The position numbers were made by a program, and so were the translations under genes. Below, one piece after another: positions 37,925 through 50,503 of a stretch of 64,000 bases of DNA (positions are counted from its first letter, which is position 1; every line of letters starts with the position of its first letter). This DNA is from Eucalyptus grandis (Eukaryota; Streptophyta; Magnoliopsida; Myrtales; Myrtaceae). Location: positions 52,992,112-53,056,111 of the forward strand of contig NC_052613.1 of the NCBI RefSeq assembly GCF_016545825.1. The letters run 5' to 3'. A model generated the notes under the pieces. The model was not told where the DNA came from and made no database searches. It saw only the letters and a list, made by a program, of their open reading frames with translations.

Positions 37925-39340
37925 ATTGGTAGGAGGTAGTATACCGATACCCAATTTGATCCGTAGAGTAGAATGTGTGAGCCGTGTTAAGGCTTTAGTG
38001 AAAATGTCAGCAAGTTGACATTTGCTCGGAACATATTGAACTCGAAGAGAACAGAAGAAACTTTCTCACGGACAAAGTGGAAGTCGACTTCAATATGTTT
38101 GGTGCGAGCATGGAGAACAGGATTTGCTTTGTGAGTGAGATAGCAGACCGATTGTCACGGAAGAGAAGAGTTGGAGAATGCAAAGGTTGGCCAATATCAC
38201 GGAGAACAAAACTAATCCAAGTTAGATCACCGTAGCCGAGGCAAGTGCTCTATATTCGGCTTCGTGGAGGAGCGAGAGACAGAGATTGTTTCTTAGCTGC
38301 CCATGAAATGAGATTTGATCCAAGAAAGGTACAAGAACCGCTTGTTGATCGTCCGGTCTCTACACGCCCAGCCTGGGCCCGCATCGGCGAAGCCATATAA
38401 ATGCATAGAGCCGTGGGAACGAATGAAGAGGCCAAGATGAATTGTGCCTTTAACATACCGAAGGACCCTTTTTAATCGATGAAGATCGCCTATAGTAGGC
38501 TGTTGCATTTTTCGGCATAATAGATTTGTGGCAAAAGCAAGATCAGGACGTGTTATAGTCAAATATTGTAATCCACCAACTAAACTTCGATATTCAATTG
38601 GATTGGAGAGAAGGGTGTGATCGGTTTGAGGATAACGGTTGCGTGGACAAGGGAGTGGAGATTGGTTTGATCGACCATGTGTGCTCGTTTGAGTAGGTCA
38701 AGGGCATATTTAGTTTGACACAAAAACAAGTTCAGAGTGGTACGTTTTGCTTCAATTCCTAAGAAGTAGTGAAGATGGCCAAGATCTTTCATATGAAAGT
38801 GAAGACCGAGAGACCGAATCGATTATGTAGTAATGTGTCCGAGCCGCCAAATCAAGATAATGTCGTCCACATATAATAACAAGGACTATCTCTTGGCCAT
38901 TTCTCAATATAAAGAGAGATGGATCCGTGGTACTCTGAAGAAACCAACTTCAAGGAGGAAGTTGTTGAACTTATCGAACTGGCACGTGGTGCTTGGCGAA
39001 GCCCATAAAGGACTTCTTAAGAAGACAGACATGCCGAGATTTGTGTGGATGAACAAAGCCGGAGAGGTCTGCCGCATATAGACTGCATTTCATTCAAGTT
39101 GCCATGAAGAAATGCATTTTTCACATCAAGTTGATGGATCCGCCAATTCTCGTACTATTGCAACCGAGAGCACAATGCGGATAGTGGCATGCTTGACAAC
39201 AGGGCTAAATGTTTCGTAAAATCCACTCCTTCTTCCCCGATGAAAGCCCTTGGCTACTAACCGAGCCTTTAGACGATCAAGACCGCCATCTCGGTGCAAG
39301 TTTTGTCTTGTATACCCACTTGCAGCCAATAACATTCATC
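37920..39340 (-). pseudogene. Copia reverse transcriptase and RNase H remnants
   Basis: Read from right to left: RLKARLVAKGFHR (39250-39335), the polymerase box YVDD at 38873-38862, MKDLGHLHYFLGIE (38750-38792), TRPDLAFATNLL and LKRVLRYVKGTIHLGL (38440-38560), then the RNase H part with [14 protein letters not shown] near 38070-38120. The C-terminal HSTLRIKLGIG is near 37950. The pieces are in different frames because of several indels. Confidence 0.9.
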
Positions 39341-39427
39341 GGCTAGTGCGAGGAACTAGTATCCAAGTCTCGATTTTCATCTAATGCATCCATTTCATCT
39401 TTCATGGCTCTATACCAGCCTTGATCG

Positions 39428-40800
39428 CTAGTGCAGATTTAAGTGAGCGTGGCTCAGAGGCACTTGATATTCAGCTGCTAAGCGTGCATATCGAGGATTG
39501 ATCTTTACAATGCCAGATTTGGATCTAGTTTGCATAGGATGAGTAGATGATATGTGTGATGAGATAATTGGGGAAGAAGAAGTTCGAGCAACAGTAGGAT
39601 CACCTGGTGATTCAGTGGTGGAGAGAGGAGCTCCTGATTCTGCAGAGTTAGTTCGAGACAAATGATCCAAAGAAGAGGTTGAGGAGGATGCTGAATTTAA
39701 AGAATCAGCAGATGTTATGGGCAATGGAGATGAAGACAAGGCTGAATGTGATTCGAACTAGGAGAGTCCCGTAAGTGAGCTGCAAAGTGATGATGTTGTT
39801 GTTCGTAAATGGTTTGTATGTTCAGATAATGTGGATTGTTTGCCTTCTTCATTTGGAGAGTTGAAGAATTGAGCTTCCTTTGTCCACAGTTGATATAGTT
39901 TTGTATGATGAGGATAGTCTGCTGTCAATTTCTGAGTAAATGGAAAGAAACTTTCATCAAATACAACATGGCGACTAATGTATATATGACCAGTGGTGGG
40001 AATAAGACACCGATATCCCTTATGGCGATCACTGTAACCTAAGAATACACAAGTAAGAGATCTTGGATCAAACTTGTTTTGTGCATAGGGTCTCGAGACA
40101 TGGATAGCATGCACACCCAAAGATCCCGAGATGATCATAACTTGGTTGTTGTTGATATAGCATAGTGTAGGGCGACTTCATTTGTAACTTTGGAGTGGGA
40201 AGTAGATTAACCAAGTAGTTTGCTGTTATAAATGCATCAACCCAAAACTTTAAAGGAAGTCTTGCATGATAAAGCATAGCCAGACCAATCTCAATAATGT
40301 GTCGATGTTTTCTTTCGGATATGCCATTCTGTTCAGGTGTGTAAGGACAGGACAGACGTTGTTGAATTCCACAATTCTGTAGATGAGACTTGAATTTGTG
40401 ACTGATATATTCTCCTCCACCATCACATTGGAAGACCTTGATTCTACAATCAAACTGATTTTCTACTAACTTCTGAAACATGAGAAAGACATTATAGAAA
40501 TCGACTTTAGTTTCAGCGGATAAAGCCAGCTAAATCGAGAGAAGTTGTCCACAAAAATCACATAATACTTGAAGTGCTGAAATGAATTAACTGGAGAAGG
40601 TCCCCAGATGTCACAATGAATCTGTTCTAAGGGTCTAGAAGCTACAGAGTCTGATAATGGGAAGGGTAAAGCAGTGCTCTTAGCTATTTTACAACTCCTG
40701 CATATAGACTGCAGCTTTGTATTGCAGTGAATTAACTGCTGATTCTTCATGTACTCCAAGACCTTCAAGTTCGTGTGGGCTAAACGTTGGTGCCACACAT
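39428..40800 (-). pseudogene. Copia integrase and linker remnants
   Basis: Zinc-binding part WHQRLAHTN ... CRSCKIAK (40680-40798). The catalytic core includes QIHCDIWGPSP, FQCDGGGEYIS and YTPEQNGISERKHRH (40330-40640). The GKKG-type downstream region runs to YAQNKFDPRSLTCVFLGY near 40050, and the linker THPMQTRSKSG is near 39530. Frame changes occur at about 40475 and 40100. Confidence 0.9.
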
Positions 40801-41164
40801 CTTCTCCAACTGTTCTGTGTTTTTGAGTAAAGAGGACTTCGTAACACGAGGGTCTACTCGGTAAAGTCCATTAACTTTCCTTCCGAGCATCTTGATTCGC
40901 CGGATGAGTGATCCTTTATATATACACCGATTTTGTCAAAGACAAACGAGCAAGGATAATCATCGGTTAATTTTGAGACCGACGTAAGATTTTTCTTAAT
41001 TTCGGAACAATTAACACATCATTCAAAGGTAAAGTATCCTTTTGTAGTAGGTAGTAAGGCATCACCAATATGAGTAATAGGTAAGCATAAGCCATTACCA
41101 ATCATAACAAGTATCATTACCAATGTGTTTAGAGGAATTGTGAAGAATACCAAAGATTAGCAAA

Positions 41165-42215
41165 GTGATGTGAGCCGTTGCGCCAGTGTCGGGATACCAT
41201 TCACTACCACCGGTTCTTCAAGATGCATTGTCTTGCTAGTGCTGTTGGTATTTCCTCGCCTTGATAAGAGTTGTCGAATCTATACCAACAAAGTGAAGAG
41301 CATCATGTCCAGACGTTTGCAGATCCCGACACTCTAATCGAGTGTTTTCGTCACTCTATTTTCCTGCAGATTTTTATGAAGGGTTAGATTTGATGAGTTA
41401 GAGGGATATGTCTTGATATCGGATTTCTTTGTGTGGAACCAGCATACGGTCTAAAAACCTTGACCGTAACCAATGCCAGGGATAGTGTTGAATTGCTTGA
41501 ACTGTTGTTCCCCTTGATCATAACTTGGATTATTCTGTCTGTAGCTTATACTTCTACCAGAATATCCATAGTTGCGATATCGATTATTAAATGGACGTCC
41601 TCTTCCATAACTCCTGCCTCCACGAATATATCCTCTTGGTCCTCCAAACCGACATTTTGTCTCTGGTTCTCTGTCAAAAACTCTCTTTGTAGAAGTTCGT
41701 TTTCCTTTGGCCATAATAGGCTAGATTAGGACCTGAACCGATTTGACGAGTAGTTATGTAATCTTGCTTCAAATCTCTCCAAATGTGATATCACCTCATC
41801 ATATTCAGGTTGTGGTTTTAAGCAATATATTGTGGTCTTAAAACTTTCATACTGGACCCTAAACCTTCCAAAACTCCAAACAATTTTGTTATTTCATCAA
41901 CAGTTTCCCTATGGCCTTGAGTTGATCACGGATAGACTTGTATTCCCTAAGATATATAGCCAAAGCTCGATCACGTTTCGACATCCTTGCAACTTCCCTC
42001 TTAACTCAAATTCTCTCGGCCACGACTTTTGTGTGAATCGGTTAAGTAGTGTCTCGCCAAACTTCAAACGCAGATCTAAACCAATTATTAGGCTAAGTAT
42101 GTTCTCCGAGACAGCACCACTAATCCATGACGACACAAGTTGATCTGTCTTAATCCAATCATTGTAATCGTGGTTTATAATTTCAGTACCCTGTTCTTCT
42201 CCTTCAATTTGCAAT
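41165..42215 (-). pseudogene. Copia gag and protease remnants
   Basis: Gag pieces: HDYNDWIKTDQLVSSW and REFELRGKLQGC (41930-42180), then an Arg/Gly-rich tail (41451-41714). The protease active-site motif DTGATAH lies at 41190-41170. Frames change between pieces. No zinc-knuckle CCHC was clearly seen. Confidence 0.85.
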
Positions 42216-42672
42216 GATTTGGCAGGTGGTGGACTTTCTCCACTAACAAAACCGAAGATCTTGACTTCTTAAAAACCTATGAAACCGAGCTTGCCAAAGA
42301 AGAAAATTTTCTTCGGCTAATTTGATGGTAACAAAGTTTGAGATGTTAACGTGAATAGGGAATGGATACTTCGCACCCTTGCTGCCATTTTCACACTCGA
42401 TTCTTGAGGATTCTTTATTACCTAAACTAATCCCCCTACTGATTTTGGAACGTAGAACGAGTTGTGATTCTATTACCGATGATGATAAGAACTTGATTTA
42501 GAAGAAGAAACAACTCACTGTTCTTCTTTAGTATTGAAAACCGATTTCCGGATCCTCAAATGACGAGTACATACCACCATCAACACCGAAGACAGCAATC
42601 GACGAAGCTTCAATCTGCTGTAGATTCATCATCTTTTCATTGAGAAGAAGGTGGATTCATACTCTCGGGAAG

Positions 42673-42685
42673 ACCGCCGATACCA
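42673..42685 (-). other. Primer binding site of the Copia element
   Basis: Minus-strand TGGTATCGGCGG abuts the 5' LTR. The first seven bases match the TGGTATC of the usual site complementary to initiator-methionine tRNA. Confidence 0.8.
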
Positions 42686-43131
42686 TGAAGGATTTTGATG
42701 AACAGAACAATGAATGGAAGCAAAGAAGGAAAGATGATTCAGAGAGTAAAAATCGTCTATTATTCAACCGAGTGCTCTGTTTCAATGAATAAGAAGGTAC
42801 ATCCTCTTGCCTTTCTCTTATCAGCTTTTATATCTCGCTGAAGTGCTCTAAACCGAATGAAAACTAACTAGCTTAACAAAGTACTAACAAACTAACTGAA
42901 TTAAAGAACAGAGTTTGACTTTACAAATTGAAAATTGAAAACCGATTTCTCAAAGGTAAATCAATTTCACGAATTCTGTAATCTCTGTTGTTAACTTCTC
43001 TGTTTTCATCAGCTTTCTTATTGCTGCTACTGAACTCACTTTCACCTTCTTCCTTTCCTCTGTTCTTGAAGTCTTCTTTCTTCTTTCCTCTGTTTCTATC
43101 AGCACCCATATCTTGTGTTATACTCTTAACA
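42686..43131 (-). repeat. 5' LTR of the Copia element
   Basis: 446 bp, nearly identical to 37469-37913, followed on the plus strand by CTGAT. Confidence 0.95.
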
Positions 43132-43158
43132 CTGATAACGACATGGTTTTCTCTTCAT

Positions 43159-44362
43159 CCCTTGCTAATTAGAAGAAAAGGGAGATAGGTCAGCAATCAA
43201 GATCAGCTCAAGCCAGCAATTAAAAGCATTTGAACCAATATGCACGTATGCATAGAGACGTTGCTGAAAAAGAGCATTTCATTTAATTATTTGCGATGGC
43301 AATGATTCTGCCAGTTAATTCTGGGAATATTTAATGCTGTTGTGCCAGAAATAATGGTCAATGACGAATTTCATATCAGAGCGTTTGATTCTTTTTCCTC
43401 GGGATATTGTTCTAATTAGTTGATAATAGTAACTACCCGCGCATACAGCAAACCACGTAAGATGACGAAGGTTCGTGGTCCCCTTCAAGGTATAGCAAGC
43501 TTCACAGAGACATCAGTACAGGAGAGCCTGGAATCCAATAGCGTTGCCTATATTTGAAATGCAATCTCCAGCGTCACGTCCAGCATTAATTTGGCCCAGC
43601 ACAAGGAATGGCACAAAATGGTTTGAGAAGAGGTGAGAAAAGTCAGAGCAATTCGACCTCATATGCCGATATGATGACTAGTAATAGCTGCAGAATAGCT
43701 GAATGGAGCTACATCACAAAGGACATCACAACATGGACAAGTAGGGGGAAGCAAAACAAAGTTCGGATGTCGAACCGTTATCTTTCCCCTTAAACGAGAT
43801 TTTGCATGCAATCAGTGTCTGGGAGTAATTGCAGTGTAGATTTAAGAGGAAATTCGACAATTTTGGTACCCCAGACTCAGAGAAACAAGGATGCAAATCG
43901 CCACTTGAGGCATTGGCTAATTATGGATCGGGCAATGCAGCATAGAAATTGCCAAATCTGTGCAGTGCAGACAAAATTATAATGACAGTGGAAAGAACTA
44001 GACAGAGCAAATTCTCATTTAAGATTAAATCCTATAAGATACATCTTCACATCAAGGCGATGAATATGAACAAATGAACAAATCAATGGTGACTCTACAA
44101 TGGGAGGAAAACGATTCAAAGAATGGAAACAATCATATCTCTGAAGAAAGCTTCAGCATTTGAGGAAAGAGATGGTGAATGCACCAATTGTCAAGATCTG
44201 AGTCCAGTCGCCATGTGCTTCTTCATGGACAAGCATATATAGTCAACCAAGCAAAGTTGTCTCACAGCTCTGCATCGGCCTTCCTGTCCATGATAATCTC
44301 CCTCCAATTATCTTTGTTTGCTTCGATTCACCTTACTTGCAAAATTTTCTTTCCTGACCAGT
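43159..44362. other. Intergenic, downstream of the carboxylesterase
   Basis: Contains the probable promoter remnant of the MYB pseudogene on the left and the 3' UTR of the carboxylesterase on the right. No gene or repeat recognised. Confidence 0.55.
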
Positions 44363-46314
44363 TCAGTAAGAAAACTCGAGACCTCTGAGTGAGATGTACT
44401 TCTTAACCCATATTGCTATATCCTCCGCACATGCTCGAGCTTGTGGCGTCTGAAGGAGCATATCCTTAGTGGCGAACTCGTGAACGGCGTCCTTATAGTC
44501 CAGCACGGGTGCATCAACATTGAACTTCCGCAGCTCTGCACAGTAAGTGATGGCGCGGTCCCGCATCATGTCATGTTCGGCCACTACCATCACGGTTGGA
44601 GGCATACACTTCAAAGGCACCGTTCTTGAGACAAGAGGGTTCACTGCTGGATGGTCAAGGCTGAACTCCTCGTCTGGTAACAAGAGCTTCAGGGCCAAGT
44701 TGCGTATAGCCTTGTCATAGAAGTAAGAGTTCGCAAGCTTGACCTCAGACTTTGTGGGGGTGCTCCCGGCGAAGAACGGATACATTAGGACTTGAGCCAC
44801 CACTTTGATAGGGTCAAGGAGCTTCCCTGCCTCTACGGCCTTTTGACACACATATTCTGCAATATTGGCGCCAGAACTCACACCAAGGAGGACGCACCTG
44901 CTCAAGAATGATCGGTGCAACTTTAGCTGGCATTACTATCAAAAACAACAGAAAGGACTTGCAAATGGACTTTTGACAGTAGCTGAAGTAAAGCAGCGGG
45001 ACTAACATAATTTGCCTGCAGCAAGAGTGATTTCAGACAGAGGCATTGTCCTAGAGAATGTTATGTAGCTTATGTTTGAGTTACCAGACAAAACTGGTGA
45101 CTGGTGAGTAGGACAACCTGTGAGAAATTGAAGATCTCTCATAAAGGTTCTTATGAAATGACCAAGCGCGATGCTCGCAGAAGCAAAGATCATACTCAAT
45201 CAGTGTCTCAATCAGTGTCTTATACATATTCATCTGATTACACCGATCATCAACATTTGAAGCCCGCATATCGTTAATTTCAGCACCTCTCAAGTCTCAA
45301 ACTGTTCAACATGCATAATGCCTCATTTAGCTCCCTCTGAACAACATTCTATCCACCTATCAATCATTCTATCCAGACTATCAAAGAAAGCGTCCATCAT
45401 ATAACGTTATCTGCAGAAATTTAGTCTCGTTCCATGAATGGTTCTGGTACAATTGCCCCTGCACCTAGACAAAAAGGCCGATTTGCGCAGTCCCTCCGAT
45501 ATAATTATCTCAATGTCAATCAAGAATTGAATCGTCTACCCGAAAAAAATGCATACCCATTTGCAAATTTAAGGATCAACAAGAAACGTGATCAATCGCT
45601 GTTAACATATTCAGAATTCAGAGCTATTTGTCAAGGGAGCAAATAGTCACCTGGAAGGATCTCCGTGGGCGGCGAGCCACGGCTCGACCATCGACACGCC
45701 GAAACTGTCGAACACACGGCCCTCGACCCCGACATTCCTCCTCAGTTTCCCGATCGACCGGCTGCAGCCCGCCAAATTCGCCTGCTTCGCCAGCCAATTC
45801 AGCGCCTTGGCCCCGTCCTCGAACGCCGCCGGGTACTTGCTCTCGGGCGCTAGCCTGTACCCGACCGCCACCACGATCACGTCGCACGCCCTCGCGATCC
45901 TCCGGCAAAACCCGTCGTTCTGCGCCGAGTTGTGGCCCCCGTTCACGAAGCCGCCCCCGTGGAACTGCAGCATCACGGGGAGCCTGACGCAGTCCCCGGT
46001 GGAGGGGGAGTACCCGCCGTAGTTGGCGGAGCCGCCGCCGGGGCCGGCGCCGCCGGCCGGGGACGCCAGGACGGTGTCGGGGAGGAAGAGGCGGAGGGAG
46101 AGGGCGGAGGAGGGGTCGATGTGGATGTCCTTGGAGGCGGCGCCGTCGACGAAGGAGGGGTTCGCGGGGGCGGCGGGCTCGTCGAGGCGGGAGGCGATGC
46201 CGAAGGGGTCGGCGGGGCTCGGAGGGGAGGGGCAGATTGAGCGAGGGCTTGGAGCTTGTGCTTGAGGTGGTACTTGAAGAAGAGGCTGTACAGCTTCACC
46301 ACCGCGGTCGGCAT
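44363..46314 (-). CDS. Plant carboxylesterase (CXE, alpha/beta hydrolase, CXE16-like)
   Basis: Hydrolyses carboxylic esters; related to GID1-type proteins but with a full catalytic set. Exons 46314-45651 and 44897-44363, with one 753-bp intron bordered GTGACT...GAGCAG. The start MPTAVVKLYSLFFKYHLKHK matches the CXE16/CXE11 clade. Motifs: oxyanion hole QFHGGGF, the serine elbow GVSSGAN, the Asp in AEHDMMRD and the His in DAVHEFA. The C-terminus is IWVKKYISLRGLEFSY. The summed length is 1199 nt, one short of 400 codons. The frame changes between LQALAQ and DPFGIASRLDE near 46215-46245, in a C-rich stretch, so one base is probably missing. Exon 1 is very GC-rich with a GA run at 46321-46335 in the leader. 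The natural substrate is unknown. Confidence 0.92.
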
Positions 46315-49300
46315 TTTCACAGAGAGAGAGAGAGAGATTGAAGTTGGGACCTGATGAGAGAGAAAGAAGAAGAAGAAGGTAGAGGAGAAGGATTACAGAG
46401 GAAGAGACTTGTTCAATTCAAATTTCACAACGGCGTGTCGAGAAAATGAGAGCCGATTTGGAGAAGACGAGGAAGACGAGGGAGAACAGCGGTCAGAGTA
46501 GAAGCTTCTCGTCGTTCGTCATCCTCGATTCCCACCTGCGATGCGAAATGTCGCGTTTTCGAAAACCGGACCGAACCGAACCGCCACCCCGGTTCGTACT
46601 TTGCCCGATAGAACTTTTTCGGGACCCTGTAAGATATTAAAAAACATCACCTATAGAACTTGCTGACGTAGCGTTAATACCGTTAATTATTTTCTAATGT
46701 GAATTTTATTTCTTTTTTTCTCGATTTATAGACTCCCTCTCTCTCTCTCTCAAATTCTTATTCTTGGGGCCTGCTGCTTTGAGCTCGAGGCTCAGGTGGC
46801 CATGGCCTCCGCAAGCTCAAAACAAGCTACCATTGCCATAACATCTGCAAACTTGAGCTCGAATGGCCATGTTAGTCGCAAGTATATAGCTTAAGCTTGT
46901 GACTATGACAATCGTGATAACCCGATCCCTCTCACTTTCTCGGCAATTTTGCTTTCTTCCATGTTAGACTAATAATGTTGGACCAATCATAGCATAATAA
47001 GTGTATTTTAGCATATGCATAAATAATTGTCAAATCAGAAAATTAATAAGAGATAAGATATGACGCGAGAATTAACGATGATATTTTATAGAAAATAGAT
47101 AGACGTTTTGAACTAGATTTAAACGTTCTCTTGGGCCGTTTTTAAGCGTAGATACTTATTTATCTCGAATAATTATTCAGTCTATATTTGCAATTGAAGA
47201 AGAAAAACAAAAGAAGAAAGATGGATGCGAGAGAATTTGGTGGGTGGTGGCTAGCGAGGGAATCGATTGGTTCGCGCGACCGACGATCGACAGCGTGAAT
47301 ATGCGGTGGGATGATTTGCTCCTCGCTGGCGATGGAGAGAAAGGAATAGAGTCCTTCCCGGGTGCACGTGAGCTCGCCTTTTGGTTGGCCGGTGGGGCTC
47401 CCGGGCTCATTTCGATCCACGGCTGTCGATGCACGAGGAGCGTAGCATCGGACGGCGATGCGCGCGCGAGCTCGGTCGTGGAGCCCGTGGAGCCTGCCCC
47501 GATGGGTCCCGCCACGTCATCATCGCAATCGTGTCGGCGGCGGTTCGGTGGGTGACACAGAGACGGGAACAGACCGACCAACCCGCGAAAAGATGGTGCG
47601 GCTATTCCGTCATTTTCCATACTCGCCCTCGAAAAGGCGGAGGCAAAAGCGAAAGACCAGAGGGTAATAAAGTAAATTACCAGCGATTAAGATATTGTAC
47701 CTACCTTTTCCTCGCGTTCATTTTCTACCTTTCCCGACAATACTTCTGGAGAATTTCGTTTCTTCCTCTCTCATATCTTCCCCATCATTTCAATTCTCTT
47801 TATTTTTTTCCCTTACTCTTATTCTCATTAATTGAGGGCGTTTCTATAATTAAGAATTTCTTCGTGCCATTAATGCTTCCTTTATTACAAAAAAAATTTG
47901 ATTTTTTAAAATTAATCATCCGTTATTATTTAAAATAATTAATCAATAAAAATATTTTCATTATAGATAAAAGCTATGCATAAATGAGAATTATCGATAT
48001 TTATATCCTCATCGTGCCCAAGGAAAATGCTCCATAACTTTTACATCATAAACATGGCATTTCTTTTATTAGTCAAGAAGAAAAATTCAGATGTCATGTA
48101 ATAATATTAACAAGTGTCCTCAAAGATATAACATGATAGACAAAACATACATAGTCACATGATAAAATCCATTATCACCACGAATTATCGTGGCCATCCA
48201 TTTTTGCATGGTGTTGTAATTCCTATTTTCATGTTGAGCTCTTATCCAACTAGGGGCATGCACAAGAACCAAGCCAACCTAAGAACGAAAATTATCTGTT
48301 TTGGGCGGTTCTCGTTCCAAATTTTTGGAATTGAGAATAATTGGTTTAATTCACAATTTCAAATGCAAAATCGAATCAATTAGACCAAACAAATATATTA
48401 TTTTAAAATTTTCTTTTTCTTTTAAAGAATAAAGAATAGGAAATTGCTGAAACCCTAAGCCGAACTAGTCTAGTGGAATCGCCTCAACTTGGGAATCATC
48501 ACCCCTAACTGCAACAACTAATAATAATATCATCGGTTTAACTTCTTTTTTTTGTTAAAAGAAAATTGTATTCATTTCTAAAAGAGATACGAAGTACATA
48601 GTTTTCATGATAAAACAAATCGAAACTTAACAAGAATACAAAAAAATGAAGCCAAATTTAGAAAACAAGGAAGATGAATGGAACACCAGTAAAGTTAAGA
48701 ACATACTCATTCTCCAAGAACAAATCTATCAAATAAAATCGGTGGCCAATTATTGAATCCCGCGTGAAACTCCAAAAGCATTTTTATTAAACTTCCATAT
48801 CTAAATCGAGAGGATAAAACCCAAATCTAGAACTAGATCATCAGAGTTTAAACTCTCAAATTGATAATTATAATGGGAGAATAAAGCTCCAAAATCTAAA
48901 TCGGGAGAGAATTCAACATCCAATCCTACTAATGAGGGGATTTGGGCCTAATCGGTCCGATATTGGTGAGGGCCTATCAATATCAGGCCACCATACAACC
49001 CATCAGTGGCCGGATTCCTATCATCTCAGCCCACCGTTCATGGGCCTCAGGCAACGCACGGCTTCAGCCCTCCATACGGCCCACCGTTGAGCTCCACGGA
49101 TTGATTTATTGACAATTTGTAACATCCATCTACATATACTCGAGAAAATATACCGTGCACTTTTCCATTTTAGGAGTTTATACGATTATCACGACGGATA
49201 CTAGGCGGTAAAACTAGAAATCTGTGGAATCCCTTGCCATTCGAGAAAGTTTAAATAGACATAGCATATATACTTCCTGTTAAATTTATAAACGAAATTA

Positions 49301-50479
49301 ATGATGGGTTCAATTATCTATATGGATAGAGCTTTTTACATTATTTCAAAAATAATTCATTGTAGATCCATTAGAATGTCCACCCCAAATAGAGTACTCG
49401 ACACGTGTTAGATTAAGTGTGAATTTGGGAGGACATTTGAGTTAAGAGGATGTATAGATTGAGATTGGATGAAGGTCGCTTTCGAATGCACGTAGGAATC
49501 AATTGAATTTGCGATAAGTCACCGCCTTGAGCGTCAAGTAATCCTCGTTGAACGGAAAACGACTAAAAGAAGGGCAAAAGGAAATTAAATTATTATTTTC
49601 TCCAGAAAATTCAACATGGGATTCTTTTTTTTTCCTCCCATTTATTATTTTCATCATCATCATCATTGTTATTATTATGTAATCTCCTCGGACTTACCAT
49701 TTGCATAATTAAATTATTTAGCATGGATTCGGGCAGCAACCTCGTAATTTGTTTGCTCGTAACAATCGTCCAACTTACAATTATATATTTTAAATAAGTT
49801 TAAGTTGTTAGACAAATGCATTGATTTAAAAGTATAAAATATTACATGAACATTTGATTTAATATTTATATATATTAACACTATCCACACGCATCGGCAT
49901 GGAATTTTTTAATTGAGAAGACAAAGGACCTCCTATTCAATAAGTATAAAATTTTGTAAAATCATTGTCAACTATTTTAAAAGTTAAACTATTAGATAGC
50001 GTGTGATTTAATATTTATATTTTTCTAACAGAGTTGATTTATACTTTTGTGCCATAAGTACGGATTGACAATCTAGAGCATTATTTAAAGGCGATGAAGC
50101 TAGAATTGGGAATTATGAGTTTGGTCTGCAATTTCAGGTCTAGTCCTTTTGAAGGAAAACTGTTTTCTATAAATTGTTTTCTTATTTTTAAGTGTTTTGA
50201 ATGACGGAAAACTAATGGATTTATGGAAAACCTTTTCCTATGAACTGAAACAACAAACTTAGATCGAGAGAAAATAACTTCTCTTTCTAATAAGAAGAAA
50301 ATATTTTTCCTAAATCATCAAATAAATGAAAATTACCCATTTTCCTTGAAAGCGATTTTTATGAAAAATGCTTTCTTTTATTATAAAGTTTTTGTAAAAT
50401 AAACGCTGGGGAAATTAATATGCACCGCAACAATTTGGTCAAGGCATCCAAATTTTATACTTGGCCTCCGATACTAAAG
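46315..50479. other. Intergenic repeat-rich region
   Basis: 46315-46640 is the carboxylesterase promoter. 47160-47680 is an unexplained GC-rich island with open frames on both strands but no recognisable protein. 47960-49150 is a copy of a module that recurs at 60283-60480 and 63070-63960. The rest is AT-rich. Confidence 0.5.
47960..49150. repeat. Dispersed module, copy 1
   Basis: Shares long stretches with 63070-63960 in the same order and orientation: AAACATGGCATTTCTTTTAT, ATCACCACGAAT, GCCATC.ATTTT.GCATG, GTTCTCGTTCCAAATTTTTG, GGGGATTTGGGCCTAATCGG, CATGGGCCTCAGGCAA and TTGATTTATTGACA. It is an old segmental duplication or an unclassified transposon. Confidence 0.8.
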
Positions 50480-50503
50480 TCAACACCGAAAACGAGGGAA
50501 GTT

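Larger units (their letters stand above)
37469..43131 (-). mobile_element. Ty1/Copia LTR retrotransposon, structurally complete, coding frames broken
   Basis: Element of 5663 bp oriented on the minus strand, with LTRs at 42686-43131 (5') and 37469-37913 (3'). It has TG...CA ends, CTGAT duplications, a primer binding site next to the 5' LTR and a polypurine tract next to the 3' LTR. Domain order on the minus strand is gag, protease, integrase, reverse transcriptase, RNase H, which is the Copia order. The polyprotein is spread over several frames, so it is non-autonomous as sequenced. LTRs differ at only about ten positions by eye, pointing to a recent insertion. Confidence 0.95.
36860..43158 (-). 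pseudogene. R2R3-MYB pseudogene interrupted by a Copia element
   Basis: Pieces of a MYB DNA-binding domain can be read on the minus strand on both sides of the retroelement. From 43158 leftward: MKRKPCRYQ, matching the usual MGRKPCCDK start. After the element, from 37468: KVGLKR, then in another frame WMVKEDRKLMNFVL and RHRRLVPE, matching the R2 repeat. At 37155-37120: RLRWINYLRSDL, the R2 end and R3 linker. From about 37107 in another frame: LTEAEENRIIHLRSRFGNM, the R3 start. There are frameshifts, and the RCGKSC segment and most of R3 are lost or scrambled. The C-terminal region is not recognisable. The gene is dead by frameshift as well as insertion. Which damage came first is unknown. Confidence 0.8.

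Noticed and set aside
42921..43188. Open frames in the right LTR and across its border
   Set aside because: Both lie in LTR sequence that is repeated at 37469-37913. They are not genes.
45932..46240. Plus-strand Gly-rich open frame
   Set aside because: GC-rich antisense shadow of carboxylesterase exon 1.
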